Shown here one piece after another: positions 13,479-14,611 of a DNA stretch of 14,611 bases. The position numbers were made by a program, and so were the translations under genes. Source of the stretch: Campylobacterales bacterium (GTDB lineage Bacteria > Campylobacterota > Campylobacteria > Campylobacterales > Sulfurovaceae); assembly GCA_014763905.1 (NCBI GenBank), contig JACXUN010000024.1, positions 1 to 14,611 on the forward strand, written 5' to 3'. Positions within the stretch are counted from its first letter, which is position 1. The number at the start of each line of letters is the position of its first letter. The notes under the pieces were generated by a model. It made no database searches. It was not told the origin of the DNA and saw nothing but the letters and a program-made list of their open reading frames with translations.

Positions 13479-14513
13479 ATGAAACTACTCGTTTCAGCTC
13501 TTGAGCCCTCATCCAACCTGCACCTCAAAGAGGTGCTGAAACATGCGGATGAGATTGAACTGTTAGGTATCTTTGATCAGCGGCTCGGTACGCCGTTATA
13601 TGATATCTCTGATATGGCGATTATGGGGATCGTAGATGCGATCAAAAAGATTCGTTGGTTCTTCAATGTAGCCGATGAGATGGTCGCACTAGCCAAGGAT
13701 GCCGATAAAGTGCTGCTCATGGACTCCTCCGCTTTTAATCTCCCCTTGGCACAAAAAATCAAAAAAGCCTATCCCGATAAAGAGATCATCTACTATATCC
13801 TCCCTCAAATCTGGGCAAGCCGTCCCAAAAGAGCCAAAAAACTGGAAAAATATTGTGACCGTCTACTGGGTATCTTGCCTTTTGAAATCGATTATTATAA
13901 GAGCAAAGCCAAATATGTCGGGCATCCGCTTTTAGATGAAATCCCCTATCAAAAGCAATCGATAACCGATAACGGTATTATCGCCTATATGCCGGGAAGT
14001 CGGCGTAGCGAGATCGCTAAACTACTCCCTATCTATAAGCAGTTGCGACAGCAGTTAGCAGATAAACGGGCGGTGCTGATTATCCCTGCTTCATTTAGTG
14101 AGGAAAAAATCCAGTCACTCTACGGTGATATCAGTATGTTTGAAATCAGCCGGGATACACATCAAACACTCTATGAAGCGGACTATGCCTTTATCTGTTC
14201 GGGTACGGCAACACTGGAGGCGGCTCTTATCGGTACCCCTTTTAGTCTGAGCTATATCGCCAAAAAAATTGATTATTTTATCGGCAAAAAAATTCTCAAT
14301 ATCGAGTATGTCGGACTTGCCAATATCATTCTCTCTCATTACAACGGTACACTCCTACACAAAGAGTTTTTGCAAGAAGCGGTTACGGTCGAAAATCTCT
14401 TAGCGGAGTATCAAAACCGTGACAGTCAACTCTTTTTAGAAAAAACTCAAGCGTTACGTGTCTATCTGCAGCATGGTAGCAGTCGTCAGGTAGCATCAAT
14501 TTTAAATAGTTAA
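13479..14513 (+). CDS. lpxB: Lipid-A-disaccharide synthase
   Basis: A peripheral inner-membrane glycosyltransferase that joins UDP-2,3-diacylglucosamine and lipid X to make the lipid A disaccharide. The 344-residue protein has the Helicobacter/Campylobacter form of the family. Its N-terminus reads LVSALEPSSNLHLKE in place of the usual GExSGD motif. MDSSAFNLPLA contains Asp82, aligned with catalytic Asp98 of E. coli. It then has YILPQIWA, YVGHPLLDE, MPGSRRSEI (171-179), CSGTATLEAAL (240-250) and YVGLANII (277-284). The start abuts the FUN14 stop and has no strong Shine-Dalgarno, so translation probably relies on coupling to that gene. It is complete and slightly shorter than the E. coli enzyme. 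Confidence 0.94.
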   Translation: MKLLVSALEPSSNLHLKEVLKHADEIELLGIFDQRLGTPLYDISDMAIMGIVDAIKKIRWFFNVADEMVALAKDADKVLLMDSSAFNLPLAQKIKKAYPDKEIIYYILPQIWASRPKRAKKLEKYCDRLLGILPFEIDYYKSKAKYVGHPLLDEIPYQKQSITDNGIIAYMPGSRRSEIAKLLPIYKQLRQQLADKRAVLIIPASFSEEKIQSLYGDISMFEISRDTHQTLYEADYAFICSGTATLEAALIGTPFSLSYIAKKIDYFIGKKILNIEYVGLANIILSHYNGTLLHKEFLQEAVTVENLLAEYQNRDSQLFLEKTQALRVYLQHGSSRQVASILNS

Positions 14514-14537
14514 TTTTTTAACATATATAGTTTTTTT
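14509..14537 (+). terminator. Weak candidate terminator after lpxB
   Basis: GTTAA-TTTT-TTAAC (14509-14522) overlaps the stop codon, and a run of seven T lies at 14531-14537. The stem is only 5 bp and AT-rich, and the T run is offset by 8 nt, so confidence is low. Confidence 0.25.
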
Positions 14538-14545
14538 ATTTTTTC

Positions 14546-14559
14546 TGGTATGCTATACA
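14546..14559 (+). promoter_or_regulatory. Candidate extended -10 region before the last gene
   Basis: TGG-TATGCT (TG-n extended -10 form) and the overlapping TATACA lie 25-35 nt before the next start codon. No -35 hexamer is visible; a T-tract occupies that position. Confidence 0.3.
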
Positions 14560-14584
14560 GAGATACATTCAGGAATAATGAACC

Positions 14585-14611
14585 ATGATAATAGAGCCGC
14601 CAAAATGTCTT
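14585..14611 (+). CDS. Start of a gene cut by the window end
   Basis: ATG at 14585 opens a frame of nine codons, MIIEPPKCL, to the end of the window. AGGA at 14571-14574 stands about 10 nt upstream, good Shine-Dalgarno spacing. Another ATG at 14578, in a different frame, is only 2-3 nt from that site and is less likely. Too little is present to name a product. Confidence 0.4.

Noticed and set aside
1..14611. CRISPR arrays, tRNA or rRNA genes, insertion sequences and phage genes
   Set aside because: No regularly spaced repeats, no tRNA-like cloverleaf noticed by eye, and no transposase or phage protein in any frame.

Overview
The window looks like chromosomal core sequence from a Campylobacterota bacterium (formerly Epsilonproteobacteria), probably a Sulfurovum/Sulfurimonas-like sulphur or hydrogen oxidiser. 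The reasons are the epsilon-type lpxB and metF proteins, the OadA/PycB protein of the type seen in Campylobacter beside pckA, tightly packed genes, and moderate-to-low GC. The genus is a guess from recall; no search was run.

Layout. 1-218 is non-coding and repeat-rich: a long inverted repeat (60-156), a short dispersed-type repeat (163-189) and an operator-like set of half-sites (183-204). A compact + strand operon follows (219-3643): an IscU/NifU-like scaffold protein, a ferritin-like helical protein, psd, a HAD phosphatase and a DUF445 membrane protein. 3644-3962 has no long gene, but the minus strand there holds a perfect-consensus sigma70 promoter driving a 37-codon ORF, a REP-like palindrome, a 15-bp tandem duplication and the pckA terminator. 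The minus strand from 12072 down to 3963 carries serB, uppP, a DEAD-box helicase, oadG, oadA, oadB and pckA. On the + strand, metF diverges from serB and is followed by a FUN14-like membrane protein, lpxB and the first codons of another gene.

How the genes relate. oadG-oadA-oadB would form a Na+-translocating oxaloacetate decarboxylase, and pckA interconverts oxaloacetate and PEP, so the cluster controls the pyruvate/oxaloacetate/PEP node and may link it to the Na+ gradient. psd, uppP and lpxB serve the envelope (phosphatidylethanolamine, undecaprenyl phosphate recycling, lipid A). serB and metF serve serine and one-carbon metabolism.

Most notable: the IscU-like protein lacks two classical cluster-site residues plus a conserved histidine and overlaps a candidate diiron protein; the 37-codon gene has an ideal promoter; oadA contains an in-frame internal start with its own Shine-Dalgarno before the biotin domain; and repeat copies sit in inverted orientation on both sides of the first operon.
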